Shown here: piece after piece, positions 23,321 to 36,833 of the stretch | Position numbering within the stretch: the first letter of the stretch is position 1 | Layout of the letters: each line of letters opens with the position of its first letter | Assembly (NCBI GenBank): GCA_018287875.1 | Contig: JAGVVL010000001.1 | Span: 1,798,001-1,862,000 of the forward strand | Reading direction: 5' to 3' | Length of the DNA: 64,000 bases | DNA from: Nigrospora sphaerica | Taxonomy: Eukaryota > Ascomycota > Sordariomycetes > Amphisphaeriales > Apiosporaceae | Program-made: the position numbers and the translations under genes | Notes under the pieces: generated by a model | The model's input: the letters and a program-made list of their open reading frames with translations, nothing else | Databases searched by the model: none | What the model was told of the DNA's origin: nothing

Positions 23321-23604
23321 CGGTCGTGACCAGGTCCCCGGTGTTGAGGCTGGTGCAAAAAAGGCGAGCGCGGGGGGTGGCGTGCTCTGAAATCAGATGT
23401 AAACTTTTCAATCCTCTAGATGGTGGAATCCCTGGTTTCCTGCGAAGGAACCGTCGCGTGACCCTAAGACCGCTCCGCATCTAGGCCGGCGGAGGTAGGT
23501 CGAAAGAGGAAAGTCGTAAAGTGTCGTGTCGGGCATATGTAAGAAGTGGTGGGTTCTTAGCACGTGAAAGTGTGTCGTGATGGGCTTGGAGAGGGAGCCA
23601 GCTC

Positions 23605-25547
23605 TTAGTCGGAGCGCTTGCGCTTCTTCTTGCCAAGTTCGTCACTGCCCGACTCCTCTGATGAAAGCTCGCTGGCGCTGCCGGGGACATCGGCGGCGAC
23701 CTGGAAAAGAACGCGCCCGAAGTTGTGGCCGTAGTCCGGATCGCCAGCATGCATCATGTCGAGGCCGCCGTTCTCGCCGTCCTCCAGCAGGTTCATGACG
23801 ATAGCACCGCTGCCGTGGGTGCGGGCGTGCTGAGCCAGGTTATCGCTGCGCGAGAACTTCTTACCGCACTCGGTGCACTCGAAGGGCTTCTCCTGGGTGT
23901 GGAGGGAGCGGTAGTGGCGCTTGAGGTGCTCCTGGCGGCGGAAGCGACGCTTGCACAGCTCGCAGACGAACTGCTTGGAGGGGTCCTCGGTCAGGGACTG
24001 CTTGCGACCGCGGCGGTTGGCGGGGGCCGGCAGGGCAGCGGCGTTGCCGGCTTCAGGGCTCGAGGCGGCCGAGCCGCTGTTGCTGTCCTCCTGCTTGGTG
24101 GCATCGTCGTTGACGGCCGACTGCTGGCCAGACTGGCCAGCCTCGGGGGATCCGGCCGAGGCGTTCATGGCGGGCGACGCCCGGTGAGAGTCGTTGCTGA
24201 TCTTCTGGCGCTTCCCGGCGTGGATCTCGTCGCAGCAGCTCGAGGGCGAGGTGCCGGCGTCGCTGCTGAGGAAGGGGTCGTCACCCAGGGACAGTGTGGT
24301 GGAGCAGGTGGCGGAGCGCGACCGCTTGATCTCGCTGGTGGGCTCGCCGAGGTTGACCAGGCCGTTGACAAAGTCCTCCTCGGACTCCAGATCCGACAGG
24401 TCGTCGAAGAGGGGCAAGCCCTGGTGAATCTCGGCGTCGAACTCGAAAGCGCTCGAGTCGCACTTGACGAGGCTGTCGCTGTCGCCCTGGAGCTCGTCGA
24501 AGGCGGCAGGAGCAGAGAACTCGGGGGCCAGGGTAGCACCGCCGACGGTCAGATTCCGGGGGTCAATGCTGAAGTCGATGTCGTGCTGCTGCTGCGACTG
24601 GTCCGGGGTGTCGGGGCGGGTGTAGGGGGAAGGAGACGGGGACAGGGAAGGGCACGATGTGGTGGAATTGACGTCGCTGACAAAGTTGCTGCTAAGCGAG
24701 ACGTGCGAGACGTGCCGACCCAATGGTTGGGATTGCAGGTAGACTTGAGAAAAAAAGGGTAAGTTAGCTTGGAGGTCCAATTTCCACGATGCCCCGCCCG
24801 TTGCAGGGGCGCCCAAAACCCGCGCAAGCAAACAACCGCGCCAAAAAACCACCACCAGCCAGGCCGCACCCGCACCCGCCAACTTCGCTACCCGCCGAAC
24901 ACGACGGGATGGAAATGGGATGGAGGCGGGGGCGGCAGGCTAAGCGTGGATGGGACGAAACCAATTCGCCCGCAGGGTTGCAATGGAGAACCTTGATGCT
25001 TACCTGGAGTCAAAGGCGGGGATGCGCAGCTGGCGGTCCAGTCAAACCCATCGATGGGCTCGGGCAGCGCCTCGATTTCGGTCTTGGCCGTCTCGCAACC
25101 ATCTAGGCCCGAGAACATGGGGTTCAGCGGCGTCGACAGCATCAGATCGCAGTCGCCGGGGCTGCCCATGATGCTGCCCGCCGAAGACAGCGGCGGCGTG
25201 GACGGATAGTAGAAGCTGTCCGTGTCACACTGCAGGTCCGTCTCCAGCATCAGTTTGCGGCCCGGCAGGAACATGGACGGCTTCTGCGGTGCCGCCTGCG
25301 GCGAGGCCATCGGGGTCAGGTTGGAGGGAACCGAGCGAAGAATGGGCGTCGGCGCCGGGGGTTGCGAGCATGACGAGTTGGGGCGCGAGTAGATGGGCGT
25401 TGAGGGCAGAGTCGGCACCACGGGGTACATGGGAATCTGCTGCTGGAACTGCTGGTTGAAGTGGCTGTGTTGCCGCGACTCGTTGTGAGGGTCCGGGTTG
25501 AAGTAGAAGTAGGACGTAGGGCCCATGGCCATCATGTTGGGATCCAT
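23605..25547 (-). CDS. MSN2: Msn2/Msn4-type C2H2 zinc-finger stress transcription factor
   Basis: Exons 25547-25004 and 24743-23605 (260-nt intron, donor GTAAGC, acceptor TTTCTCAAG) encode 560 residues. Two adjacent C2H2 fingers occupy about residues 441-491: [17 protein letters not shown], then linker TQEKPF, then [17 protein letters not shown]. The helix residues RxEHLKRH and RSDNLAQH are those of Msn2/Msn4 (SebA/Seb1 in other moulds), which bind the stress response element AGGGG/CCCCT. The N-terminus ([10 protein letters not shown]) with Gln/Pro/Ser-rich activation-like regions, the Ser/Thr-Pro sites and the basic KKKRKRSD tail fit a nuclear regulator controlled by phosphorylation. The splice joins G|TC into Val and restores one frame. 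The upstream intergenic space is very long (15.9 kb). The family call is firm; target genes are unknown. Confidence 0.93.
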
Positions 25548-28091
25548 TGCTGCTGCTGCTCGGGGGTCCGTCAGTCCCAGCCCTCTCTGCCTCTGCAGGC
25601 GTCCCGCGTCGCCGGGCTTCCTTACCTTGGATCTGTGCGTCTCTCCTTTAGGTATTAAGTATAATCGCGGAAGTATACACTTGGTTGTGGGCAGTAGGCC
25701 GAGAGACGGTGGTGGGTTCCTGTTGGAAGGAATGGACGGCAGACTCGATGGCAGTATACCAAGGCTGTCTATACTCTAGTGACTCGAGTTGGTGTATAGT
25801 TGTAAATAGTAGTAGCTGATGGGCGGTGCTGTGGTTTGCTGTGGTTGCTGGTATTGCTGTGGTACACAGGTCCTCTTCCAGGGAGCTTTGCGTTGTCTTA
25901 TCGTCTCGCGAGAGTGAAGACGGCCGTGGTAGAGCGAGGGGGCAGAGGCACTTTGTATATCAAATGAAGGGCAGGATATCCGAACTGGTCGAACGGTTCC
26001 AGAAGGTAGAATCACCAGAAGAAACAGGAACCGGGAGGTTATCAAGGAAAAAGAGAAACCACAATCCTGTCGATCATGGGGTACAAAGGAGAACGAACGT
26101 GGTGAAGGGATTGGGAGGATAATGTATCCGTCGTCGAGAGCGAGGAGCAAAGACAGATCAACGCCATTAAAACCGTTGATAGGCATGGACTGGATGGCAT
26201 GACCCAGCCGGCACCCACACGACCTGTGTCTCACTTACAACTCGGGAACCACTGACAGGCTACCCTGACCAGGGCCCTCTTGGGGCCCCCCAGAGGAACC
26301 TGGCTCCGACTATCGTAGCCCACTTTGCACCCAAGCTGGGTCTAGTCGGCGCAGTGGGACCCAGAGGATGAGCGGGTGGGAGAGAAGCACGCTAAGCCAC
26401 CCACACCACCCAGGGCAGGCAATGCTATTCCTGGCTACCGGACAGAGTGCGGTCTGCACGTACCCAAGTACCGGTACGTACAGCACATGGATCTCCGTAT
26501 AGTCGCAGTACCTAGCTACTAGTCGGTCGGGCGGCGGTCATCGCGCTCGTGGTCAGGGCGTGGTCGTCACCGTGGTCGTTCGTGGTCCGTCCTCCTCGCC
26601 TCCTCCCTCGCCGGTGGAGCCTCCATCACGACGACGACGCGGCACCCATGGGCTGGGTCCCCATGGATGGGCGTGTGTACGTAGAAAGAGGTAGATATGC
26701 GGCAGTAGGTATCCAGCATGTACGCGTGTACTTGGCTTGCATTGCCCTCGAGGCCGGGTAGTGCAAACAAGCCTGCCGGCTACACGACTCTTTGTGCAGG
26801 ACGGCCGCGCTGGTGTGGTGTGGCCTGGCTGCCATCAGGTCTAACGAGAGTTATGCCATTCCACCTCGGGCAGGTCGACCGCGCATCGCAATGCCCACGT
26901 TGTGTCTACTGGGTGCTGGTTGCGTCGTATCGGGAGGGTGGTGGTGGTGCCCCCCCTCCTCCCTCTCTCTCCCTCTCTCACTCCCCCCCCCTCCATCAGC
27001 CCTCGGGCCCCTGTCAGCATCGGCTGGTGTGTGTGACGGCATAAAGATATGATAGGCCGGAGATTTTTGTACTGGCCATGGCTACTGCGTCTATGGCCTG
27101 GCCCAGTAGTGGAGGGATGCAGGTACGGGAGGTAAATGTGCGCATGGCATGCGACGGGCGAAAAGCCGTCTGCTCTGCTGTATGGCTGTCGCCGGCGGCT
27201 TGTGCACACGCAGATCCGTACGGAGCGCACCTGTCATCCGCCTATCATTCCACGGAATGACAGGCAAGACGGCGGCGTTTTGTTTCAAGTCAAGGTGAAA
27301 AGTCTGTCTTTGGTCGCGTGATGACTGCTGCCATTGGGCGAACCGCCTCTTTCCCGCGAGCGAGAGTCGTGTCTGTCCATTGGAGGGCGATTGGAGACCC
27401 CAAGAGACCCAGTTGCCTCCCGTGTGGTATCCAGAGACTCGCGGGCGCACGAAACTGGGTGATCAGAAGCGCCGGCGTCGCAAAAGAAGCTCTGCCTTTG
27501 GGGGGGAGGGCGCCCTCGGCTTTGTTCTGCGGGGTGATGCTATCATGGCCAAGCTCATGATCCAAAGCCTCTCTGGCAGTGTGAACACATTGCGAGACAC
27601 ACGCCGTAGAGAGACGGGCGGACGGCGAGAGCAAGCCCAAAAAAGAATGCGTACGTGGGATATGCGATACGGGTGCTGACAAGCTGCCCAACCATGAAGC
27701 TACTGTACCTTACACAGCGGCATGCCGACAGGTTCCTACATCAGGTACGGATTACGGGGCATATGCCTACATGTAGCGAAACATGAATAGAAACTACCTA
27801 ACCTAGATACACCGGACGGAACGGGCGGGAGACGCAGCAGTGCATGATACACCGAGTTGACGGTCCTGAAAACAATAAACATTGCCGCCGACAGTCTAAT
27901 TGGATTGGCCCCGGGGTTGTCTGCTGTCTGATGGCTGCATAGCGGCACTTTGGATGGATCGTGACAGGATGGGACGAGTTGCTATTGTTGGTCCGCTCTG
28001 GTTGCGCTCTGGTTGCCAAGCGCGAGCATTACGCATTTAGAGCGAACCATACAAGGAGGAGCGCACCTGTATGCAATGCAGGGCGTAAGCT

Positions 28092-28173
28092 TCATCGCCA
28101 TTTCCATCATCACCATTATCATCATTGTCATCATCGCCCGTCACCAATAGCAGCGTCAGCCAGCCAGCCAGCC
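28092..28173 (+). repeat. CAT-rich and CAGC simple repeats
   Basis: Imperfect CAT/ATC units at 28092-28135 are followed by about four perfect CAGC units at 28156-28173. Confidence 0.85.
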
Positions 28174-29248
28174 GCCCGGTAGGTCCACCACCTCGCGGGA
28201 GCTGAAGGCTATGAGCGTTGCACGTCGTCTTGGCTCGGGGTGGGTGGCATCGTGTGGGCTGAGTCCCATAGGCACGTCGGGCAGCGTGCGGTTATCGCCG
28301 CCGTCCCTCGTAAGGCAATAGGAAGTGACCTATTGGTTGTCTGGACAGCCCTGGCGAGCAACTGATTGATCCATCGTAGGCGACCTCGGGGCGCCAAGCG
28401 GCAGCCAACGAGCTGCCTATAAGGGCTATTCGGATGCCTGCGATCAAGGAACTGGCTCGGCATGGTTTGTGATATGTGCTGCGCGTGCACCCCTCGGGGC
28501 CGGTGGGGAGCAACCTGATTGGGAGACGAGGGGTGGCAGGTCGCATCCCAAGATTCCGGCATCCGCCACTGACGACGAACCTTGAGGGCCACTTGGCAGA
28601 TCCCATCCCATCTCCCATGCAGGCGGCCGTCTGCTTTCGGCAGCCTTGTAGTCGTGAGGAGCGCGCCGACGACACACAGGTGCAATATTCGACGAGCGCT
28701 CGTGAGCGGTAGGCCGGCCTGGTTTTAGGAACTTGGCCAGATGGACGGCCGGCCGTGCCACGCTCAGGCTCATGCCCATCCCCTTGCTCATGCAGTTAGG
28801 ATGGTCTGCATGGGTTCGGCGTGGTTTCTGTATGGCAGCGAGCATGGCGGATGGCCCCAGCTCTCGGAGCGGGATGCCGAAGAAAAAAGCAACCTGTTTT
28901 GCTGTCTCGCCCGCCCGTCACGGAGATCGTTCTCACCCCCAACGGCCACTGCGCCCAAACCTTAAACACAATGCCGGTGTTTACGTGTGGCAGTCGGGCA
29001 GTTTGACAGCCCGAACCGTCCCAGAGATCGCCTCCTCTCCCCGGGTCAAGGGTGCCATCTAACAGTGTTTCAAGTCTGGAACTCCCCTTGCCTTATAAAC
29101 TTCTATAATGACCACCACGGGCTTGACAAGCAGCTCTGCCGCCTGAGTCAGGCAAGCCCTGCGCCCACGGCTGTTCGAGTGCGCGTCGCTTGCGCCGGCA
29201 CTGGCCGCCGGGTGTTTTACCGGCCAGAGAGACAGAGACGAGGTCGTA

Positions 29249-29264
29249 CGCGCGCGCGCGCGCG
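29249..29264. repeat. (CG)8 dinucleotide repeat
   Basis: Eight uninterrupted CG units lie in non-coding DNA. Alternating CG of this length is the classic sequence type able to adopt Z-DNA under negative supercoiling. Confidence 0.95.
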
Positions 29265-32200
29265 GTGCGAGTTCGTACCTGCGTGGCCGACGTGCTACAG
29301 CCTGCGGGCGATACGAAGTCTTTGCACCCGAGCAGCTACGGGGCGTCGGGCCGCTGGCAACAAAGATAAGCGAGAAGCGCCCTCTCGAGCTGAGCCGGCA
29401 ACGTAGGACACCCAATTTCGGGGCTTCGCTCGGGTGCGACCGAGGTTGCCCGCCTCCATTCTCAGCCTGCCGGCCGCGTGGCCCACTCGACTCGCGGTGA
29501 TGCACGCACATAATACACACATATAGACACACGGACAGAGAGACACACACAACAGCCTCTCGGCGGCGGCGGCGTCACAAAAGACCCAATCGTTCTCACC
29601 CGACTTCACGACCCGCCGCCGATGACATCGCCCGTGGGCCAGTCAAAGCGGACAGACGTTGGGCTGTTGACATCAACATCGAACCTCTGAGGGCGCCCTC
29701 CCCGCAAGCGCGTTGCCGTCAGTACTAGTTAGATGAAACCCACGCATTACCGTATTCCAGTCTCCATCCCACCCACCGGGTGGGCTGCCGGTCATGATGC
29801 CGCCCGCAAGCAACACCGTCGGCCGCAGTTCATAATTGTTTCGCCAAGCTAGCCCACATGTTTCGTATGCATTACCACGCCGCATTACGTACTAGCAGCA
29901 CCCGTACCTTATGCAGCGTTATCCATCCCGGCGCGGTCGCATTGTCGTCCACTCGTACTATATGCCTGGTGCCCTGATCCCAGGCCTGGAGGATCCATGG
30001 GCGGCGGTCTAGGTACCAGTACCAGCAGCGGTACTTCCGCCTCTCCTCCACCTGAAGCCAAGCTGAGGATGAGCCAGGTACGGTACTCACTCGCGCTGGC
30101 TTCCCGGCCCCCGCCCAGAATCGACTGACTCTCTGACACATCTGGCGAATGATCGGCCGGGTTTCCTTCCATGCAAGCTCTTCGTCGGATTCCACGCACT
30201 CTGGCCCTCGTCCCTCTGCGTCCCTTGCAGAGGGCCCTGCAAGGTACGTGCAGTAGCGGCGACGGTCTGGGTGGCCTGGCCGACGAAATCTCTGCCGGCG
30301 GAACGCGAGCTGGGGACGATACGTACGTACCATACACACGCACAATACCCGGTGGTGTAATTTCTCGCCCGCCGGGTGCACTGCCAGGCCTGCTAATAAT
30401 TGCCGATAGCAAGCTCTGGAGATCCATCGTGTCCGTTCGCCTGGCAAACGGGTCTCCAGATCGGCTGCGCTCACGGCCATTGTGGGGAGCCCCTGGGATG
30501 CGCCCTTCTCGTTCAGGCGGCGGCGGCAGTAGCAGCAACAGTAGCAGCAGTAGGAAACATGCGTGTGAATCAGACAACGGACGTGCTGGCGGCTGGACGG
30601 CCGACGCTTTGGTAGCGCAGGATCGTCACATCGCTTCCGCTTCCGCTCCAGCTCCAGCATCCCGACAGGCCTGGCTGCAACAGCCATGATCCCAGCGGCC
30701 CCCCTCCTGGAGCTGCTCGTTGCCGGTCCGCTCTCCATCCGCCGACGGTGTGTACAACTACCTCCTGTCTGTCTGCTATACAGTAAAACACTTGGGTGCT
30801 ACAGCTTATCCACGCTCCACCCGCCCTGGGATGCCTACCCACTGTGGCCCGAATCACGGGGAGGCCCGGTAGAGATTCCGCCGCCCTCGGTACGTACCTT
30901 TGCACGCTCTGCATTGTTCATCCCCATCCCAAGCACCCAAGGGATCCGGGCAGATGGTCTGCAGCACTGCCAGTCTGAGGGCGCTGGAGTCCCTTTGGGC
31001 GGCCAAGGGATCATTGGCCCTGGTTGCGTGGGTGATGATATGTGATTTAGTCGCAAATAGCGTCGACTGAGTGATGGGTCGAAGGACAGTCGACAATCGT
31101 TCGAGCCCTTTTGGCATCTGGAACTGCCATTCGCCTGGCCCGAGCAAAGGGTCACCCCCACCAGGGTTCACGCCCGGCATCTCGACTGCGGTGCACCCCA
31201 AATTACCAACCAAACTATTTCTCCCTTCATCGAAGTCGACCTACGCCTGTGCGGCCTGGCTTGAGCCAGCCCCAGGCACGACCACGACGTCGGCTACGGC
31301 TGCACGAACCCGCCTGCGCGAGGCAGCACAGACGGGCAGACCGGTACGCACCGAAAGCCGAGCGCCTGTCATCTGCTCTACCGCTCTTCCATGGCGGTGG
31401 GATACGCCCCGCTGCCAGGTAGGAATAGAGGGAAGCCCGCGCCGTGGAGTTCCATTCGAGATCGGATCCGCGACGACAGCTCACCACTATCGCTACGGCC
31501 CGCCCGAGGTTGGAAGGCAAAGAGAGAGAAAAAAGCAAAAGAGACCCGTCGGCGACCCGTCCACCAGCGGCAACCCTGCACAGTAGGCGATGACGAGCCT
31601 CAGGCACACCCCAGATTCAGGAAACGGTGAAGGGGTAATCCTTGTCGAGACCCAGAACCTGACATCGAAACGAGGCCTTGGCGGATGGATCCAACCTCCC
31701 GGGGAGACATCCAGGACGGGGCCAGCGTCGCGAGTCTTTTAATGAGGCCGGCTGCCATTGGCAGCAGCCATCCTTGGGCCTTGGGTCTTGACAGCTGTTG
31801 CAGGGCCTCCACCGGCGGGATTCGATAGTGTTACACGCATACAACCAACGACACAGCTTCTGGAAGATCTCTGCGGCAGATGCTGGGCCAATCACGGACA
31901 ACACCGGCGACTGGGCATCTGGGGCCAGCCAGGCCCCCCCGGAAGGGCCCCCAGGGACCCCGGAGGGTGGTGCTGCGGTGGGCTTGTTGGCACCTGCTGT
32001 TACAGTCGCGGCCGGGGGTGTGTACCGCGGCCCCAGTCGGGTCTATACCTGTTGCGTAAATCCAATATGGAAGCTATATCTCGGTTATACTATTAGCTAC
32101 GAGTGTGGCGAGCAGACCCGCGCGGGCAGCTGCAACTAGCGACATGGGTACGAAGCAGCGCGAAGTACAGCTACCCGAGTATGCGCAGACGGGTACCGTG

Positions 32201-34385
32201 GCCATGAGCCGGGCCATGTCATGATGCATACAGAGAGGCGTGGGTGGTCCTGGGGAGCAGGATAACGTGGTCGGGCTGCCGACTGCATACCTACCGCTAT
32301 ACCGCTAACTGCAGTAGCCGCGGCCGCCCACCAGCCCATTCCCCAGGTTCCGCAGGCGTCCGGCCCCATCGGAACCTCGAGCCCGTCGCGCCGTCGCACG
32401 GCGGCAGGGCGGGAGGACGCTCAAACAGCATGACACAGCGGCATGCGGCGGCGCCTTGCTGCCCGTGATACGCACTGGACCACCGCCCGCTCACGAGGTC
32501 GTATTCCGCCAAGCGATGGGCCGTGGTCGGAACGCACATACCACGGACCCTCGAACGTTGGCTGGCCAGTACGGCCGGCCGGCCGGGGAGGGAGGGGGGG
32601 CAGGATAGTGTCCAGGGTACCAGGCTTGCGAGGTGGTGGGCAAGTCCGAACCGATGGGGCCATTGGGGGCTGGACGGAGTCGGTATCGTGGTTGACCAAC
32701 CGCGGAACGTCCAAGAAGCCGGCCGGGGGGAAGGGCCTTTGAAACCTTCTAGAAGCCCATTTTCAATCTCCCGGGCCTCCACCGAACGAACGCCCATCGG
32801 ACGACACTGCCGCTTTGGCTCCTAGGCGGGCGGCGCCTCTGGAGTCAGTCCCCTGCACTGCAAATGTGCCGAGGGCAGGGGAGGTGTGATAAGGTGGTGA
32901 TGCCTCTTGCGGTCAAGATGCCGGGTCGATCGTCGGCATTGGACCCCCAAAGCTCGCAAGCGCGCGGCCCTGCGGCTGGACCGCTTCTAGCGAGCTTCTT
33001 TTCGACCCTCCCCCCGGTTGCCCGGGCAGCCTGGACGGCCCTCTACTGTGGCCCTCGGTCATTCGCAGGGCCCTGGCGGCCACGGAAGGGGGACCACCCT
33101 GTAGATTCGTTCGAGAAGCGAAAACCTTCCTGTTCGAGGGGTCCAGGAACACGTGGGCACTCGAGCGGGTTGGGGGCCTGTCAAACCTGCGTCTGCACCG
33201 TTGGAGTATGGCGAGCCACGATGCCCTCCGGCCTCCGCCCGTCCCTCCCTCGCGCATGGAGCGTCGCGGGCTTGGATGCGGTCAGGGCTCACCGTAAACA
33301 ATTACTGCGACCGGCTGCTATACCGCTCCAACCGTTGCTGCTGTCGCCCCCGCATCCGTACATTGCTGGCGCTGGGCAACCACCGCGGAGCGCGGAGCGG
33401 AATCCTGAACCACAGGATGCACCCCAGCCGCTCAGCAAACACGTCCGGCACCGCTAAATGGTACCTGGCGCCTCTGGCTGTGTCACGGATCGGCATACAA
33501 TCTGCCCGCGGCGCCGTGCCCTCGCCCGTCTGTCAACTGGCCACAGACAATCATGGGCGCTTTGCGGTGGCTATGTAACCTCCCCAAGCAGGTACCTGCC
33601 TGTCTACCTCCCTCGTTCCTACCTGCTGTACCTGACCTGCGCATCCCCGGCAGCCGACGGGACGCAGTGGGTGACGGACGGCTATAGACGATCGTCATAA
33701 GACGTCGGGATGACCATCCGTCTTGCCTCTGCCCGGGCCTGCCGTGATCTCATGAACCCACGTTTAACCGCGCCCTACGGCCGCTGGGACATCGTAATGA
33801 GCTCGATCGGTGCCCGCTTCGGTGCCGTCATCTCGCCCCCCGGGCTTCGGTTCCTTTGTTTCCTCAGGTCGCCCACTTGGGCATCGACTACAGAATCAGG
33901 GTCTGTCGACGTAAGGGACCCCCTCGACCGCCACCGCACCCAGACAGCTGAGGCACAGGCGCTGGCACAGGCACAACAGACCACCCCGCCCGGCCGCAGG
34001 CAGGAACGGCGGTCACGGCGGTGTCGGCCGATGTCATCAGGGCCGTCTGCATCTCTTGCATTCGGAATCCCAGCCCCCGTTACCTCGTGATGCATGGCAT
34101 ATTGACGTAACTGGGAAGGCCACGAGATTCGGAACCTGCATGCCTCGGCACCCAACACTGACTGCGACTACGACTACGTAAGCGGCGTGGTCAGCGTCGG
34201 CCATGGCAGCACACGGGGGCATCCTGGCGAGAACGTGCAGATCCAGCTGATGGCCGTCCGGACGACCTGCGTCGGCCGCCAGGTTGTCCCTTGCTTGCCA
34301 CTGGCGATTGGGGACAAAGGATTGGACGGTGCCTGGCCGCTCGGAACTTCCCACGCCCGTGGCCAACCACTACTATGTACGACAG

Positions 34386-34411
34386 CACCACCACCACACC
34401 ACCACCACCAC
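34386..34411 (+). repeat. CAC trinucleotide repeat
   Basis: This is a run of CAC/ACC units with a single ACA interruption. No supported reading frame covers it. Confidence 0.9.
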
Positions 34412-35152
34412 GTCGCTGGGTGGACGAGCGAGCCACTCACGAACAGGGCCGTCCCCCGAGACCGAACCCGTGGCCCACCACCGCATGAACGTGTTTCCTT
34501 GCCTGGACGGACGGCCCGCCGCCGCCCGCGAGACATGGAATCCCCCGGTGCGCGCCTACTGTGTACCCTACTACCTATCGTGCTGATGGTGTCAGCGCGG
34601 GGCGGAATCCGGCGACGTGAATCGTCGAGTCAGTATCCGCTCGTGTCCCTCTTATCTACACCAACCTGTATACCTCTTACTCGGACAGTTACCCACTCTT
34701 AGCAGCTGGTTTGACAAGGAGGATGCTACGCTGAGGTAGGGTCCAGCACTACATACGACTATTTGCTTAAGTAACTCAGCTGACTTTACCTACCTGAGGT
34801 AAGCTTGCTGACTTTGAGTAGTTTAGTACGTTATGTACTCCAATCCCCATCCCATTGCTTAGCAAGTTGGTGGTTGTAGTTGGCATTGGCAGCTGGAGAG
34901 CTAACCCAGTACAGAGTGCGTCCTACCCCGCCCCGTCCACCTGCCCGTCCTCCATCACATCCCATTCAAGTAGTCGCTAGTAAATGACGCCGTCGCCATG
35001 GATAGGCCTGGTTGGCTTAGGTCGGCTTACTGGCTAGGTAACCCCGGTCCAAAGCGGACGTGTTCTTGTGTTTCATCAATGTTGCCCTGTCGTGGTCGAT
35101 CCCGGGGAATGCGTCGCCGGGTCGTCGTCGCGATCGCGTCTCGTCCTACCTA

Positions 35153-35168
35153 CCTCCTACGTAGGAGG
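35153..35168. repeat. 16-bp perfect palindrome
   Basis: CCTCCTAC is followed directly by its reverse complement GTAGGAGG, with no spacer. It lies next to TACCTACC in a gene-empty stretch. Confidence 0.95.
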
Positions 35169-36630
35169 GAGGGTTCTGGCTGCCCCCCCGCCCCCCGGGG
35201 GGCTGCTCTGCAGTAGTAGCCCTCGCCTGCGCTGGCATGCCGCCCTGTCTAATGCACACCGTCCCAGGCCCAATGCATCTTGTGCATCTATACCGCCTCG
35301 CTGTTGCAGCATCGCGTGGGGTCGTCGTTCGTCGCCAAGGGCGAGAGGCGGCATGTAGGCGTGCATGTAGGTACAGTACCTGCCTCGTGTACGTGCATTT
35401 ACAGCCAACAGGTTGCACGACTGGCGTTTCGCTCACTTCACCGTTTCGACGCAGCCGCTTTCCGCATGAACTACGAGTCCAGCCTCGCTCCAGTCTTTTT
35501 CACGTATGCACCCTACGGATTTACGGGGCCCGGCGACAGCCTTCCCTCCAGTTGAAAGCCGAAACGTTGCGTGGGCTCAGCCCCTCCCTCTCCCGGCCTC
35601 CCAAACTGTGTCCGGGTGGACGATCCGGCAGCAGCACGACTCCGCAATGCACGCGAGCCCAGCGTGACAATGGGTACATAGTTGGGAGCTCACCGACCAG
35701 AGTGCGTGCATAACAACACGAGCTATAGCATGTTCTGCCGCGTTTCCCCTTCCCCCTCCGTCAACGGGCCGCGAACAGTGTCCCTCGTCGCGCGACCTTG
35801 ACGGCCAACGCGCGCTCTCTGGTCAGGCCGCACCGCCGCTGTCGGTCCGTGGGGTCGCTCACACATGGCCGTCCCACACGAACCCAATACGGAGCCTTTG
35901 TATTCCAACGTGACGCCGGGGGGCCTGCCTGACCTGGGCGACTGACTGGTTCCGGTCGGCCAAGGACGCGAGCAGTATGGCACCCAGACGGCCAGACTCC
36001 TGTAGACGCGGGCCCAGACAAGTCGCCAGACCGAGCAGGTAGCGAATACGAACTTTTTGCCACCGTTGAGTCGGGGTGCTGGACAGTATTTCCACCAGCT
36101 GCCTGTTTGTTGGCCGTTGTTTGCCTGGTCCAAATCCTCGGGAATCCTGCCGGTCCAGGCTGGCCCCGTTCAGCCGTCCAGTCCGCACCAGTTGGAAAAT
36201 TTCGCCTAGCATGGAGGCCAGCTGCTGGAAAGTCCTCGCCAGGTCGACCCGTTACTTACTACGTACGACCTACCAATTTTGCCTGCGCTAGGTTCTTGTG
36301 TGCTTTCCGAAATGTGCTCCGGGCCGCTTTCGTCGTCCGGGGTCTCGCCAGGGCACGCCACACGGGTGTAGTAGTAGTGGTGGTGGTGCTTGCAGGGCAC
36401 ATCGGGTAGCGTCAAGATGGCCATCTGTGTCAGAACTTACTCAGGCTGCCCGTCGTCTTAAGCGGTATGGTAGCGTATCACGTTTCGCAGGCTGGAGGCT
36501 TGCAGGGCAACGGGCAGCCGGCAGCCGGGCAGAGTGGTGGCACAAAAAGGGCCTACTACAAACACCGTCGACCATCGTTCCGCCTGCCGGCAACGACGGA
36601 CGAACAGCCGAGCGGGCGCGGTATGGCTTG

Positions 36631-36748
36631 CTGGCTGGCTGGCTGGCTGACGACTCGACACAGTACGTGTGGAGTGCAGAGCCGGCCCAATGTCAGACGG
36701 TGCCTGTGCTTCTCCTTACTGTGCTGGTTGGCTGGTTGGCTGGCTGGC
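36631..36748 (+). repeat. Two short GGCT tetranucleotide repeats
   Basis: About 4.5 CTGG units (36631-36649) and a degenerate TTGGCTGG tract (36724-36748) lie about 75 bases apart. The same tetranucleotide on the other strand forms the long CCAG repeat at 48774. Confidence 0.85.
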
Positions 36749-36814
36749 CGACCACGGGCGACAAGCGGTATGGCTTCTCGCGACTTATCAGACGACGCAA
36801 ACCGCCATGCCATG

Positions 36815-36833
36815 CCCCCCCCCCCCCCCCCCC
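36815..36833 (+). repeat. C19 homopolymer
   Basis: Nineteen consecutive C (G on the other strand). Length is likely variable and error-prone. Confidence 0.9.

Larger units (their letters stand above)
21143..23604. other. 2.5-kb intergenic region: DPH6 promoter and MSN2 3' side
   Basis: DPH6 is transcribed away from this region, and the Msn2-type gene ends in it. Overlapping open frames on both strands near 21.7-22.3 kb lack any recognisable motif. A CT-rich stretch occurs at about 21950-22050. Microsatellites lie at 22441-22499 and 23298-23320. No gene is supported. Confidence 0.5.

Noticed and set aside
29681..29710. Possible tRNA B-box (GGTTCGA on the minus strand)
   Set aside because: The following bases do not complete the B-box, and no A-box or acceptor stem pairs with it.
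29872..30738. 288-codon minus-strand frame
   Set aside because: It contains Cys/Tyr runs from a CAG/TAG-rich repeat, has no recognisable domain, and overlaps frames of similar length on both strands in the gene-empty region.
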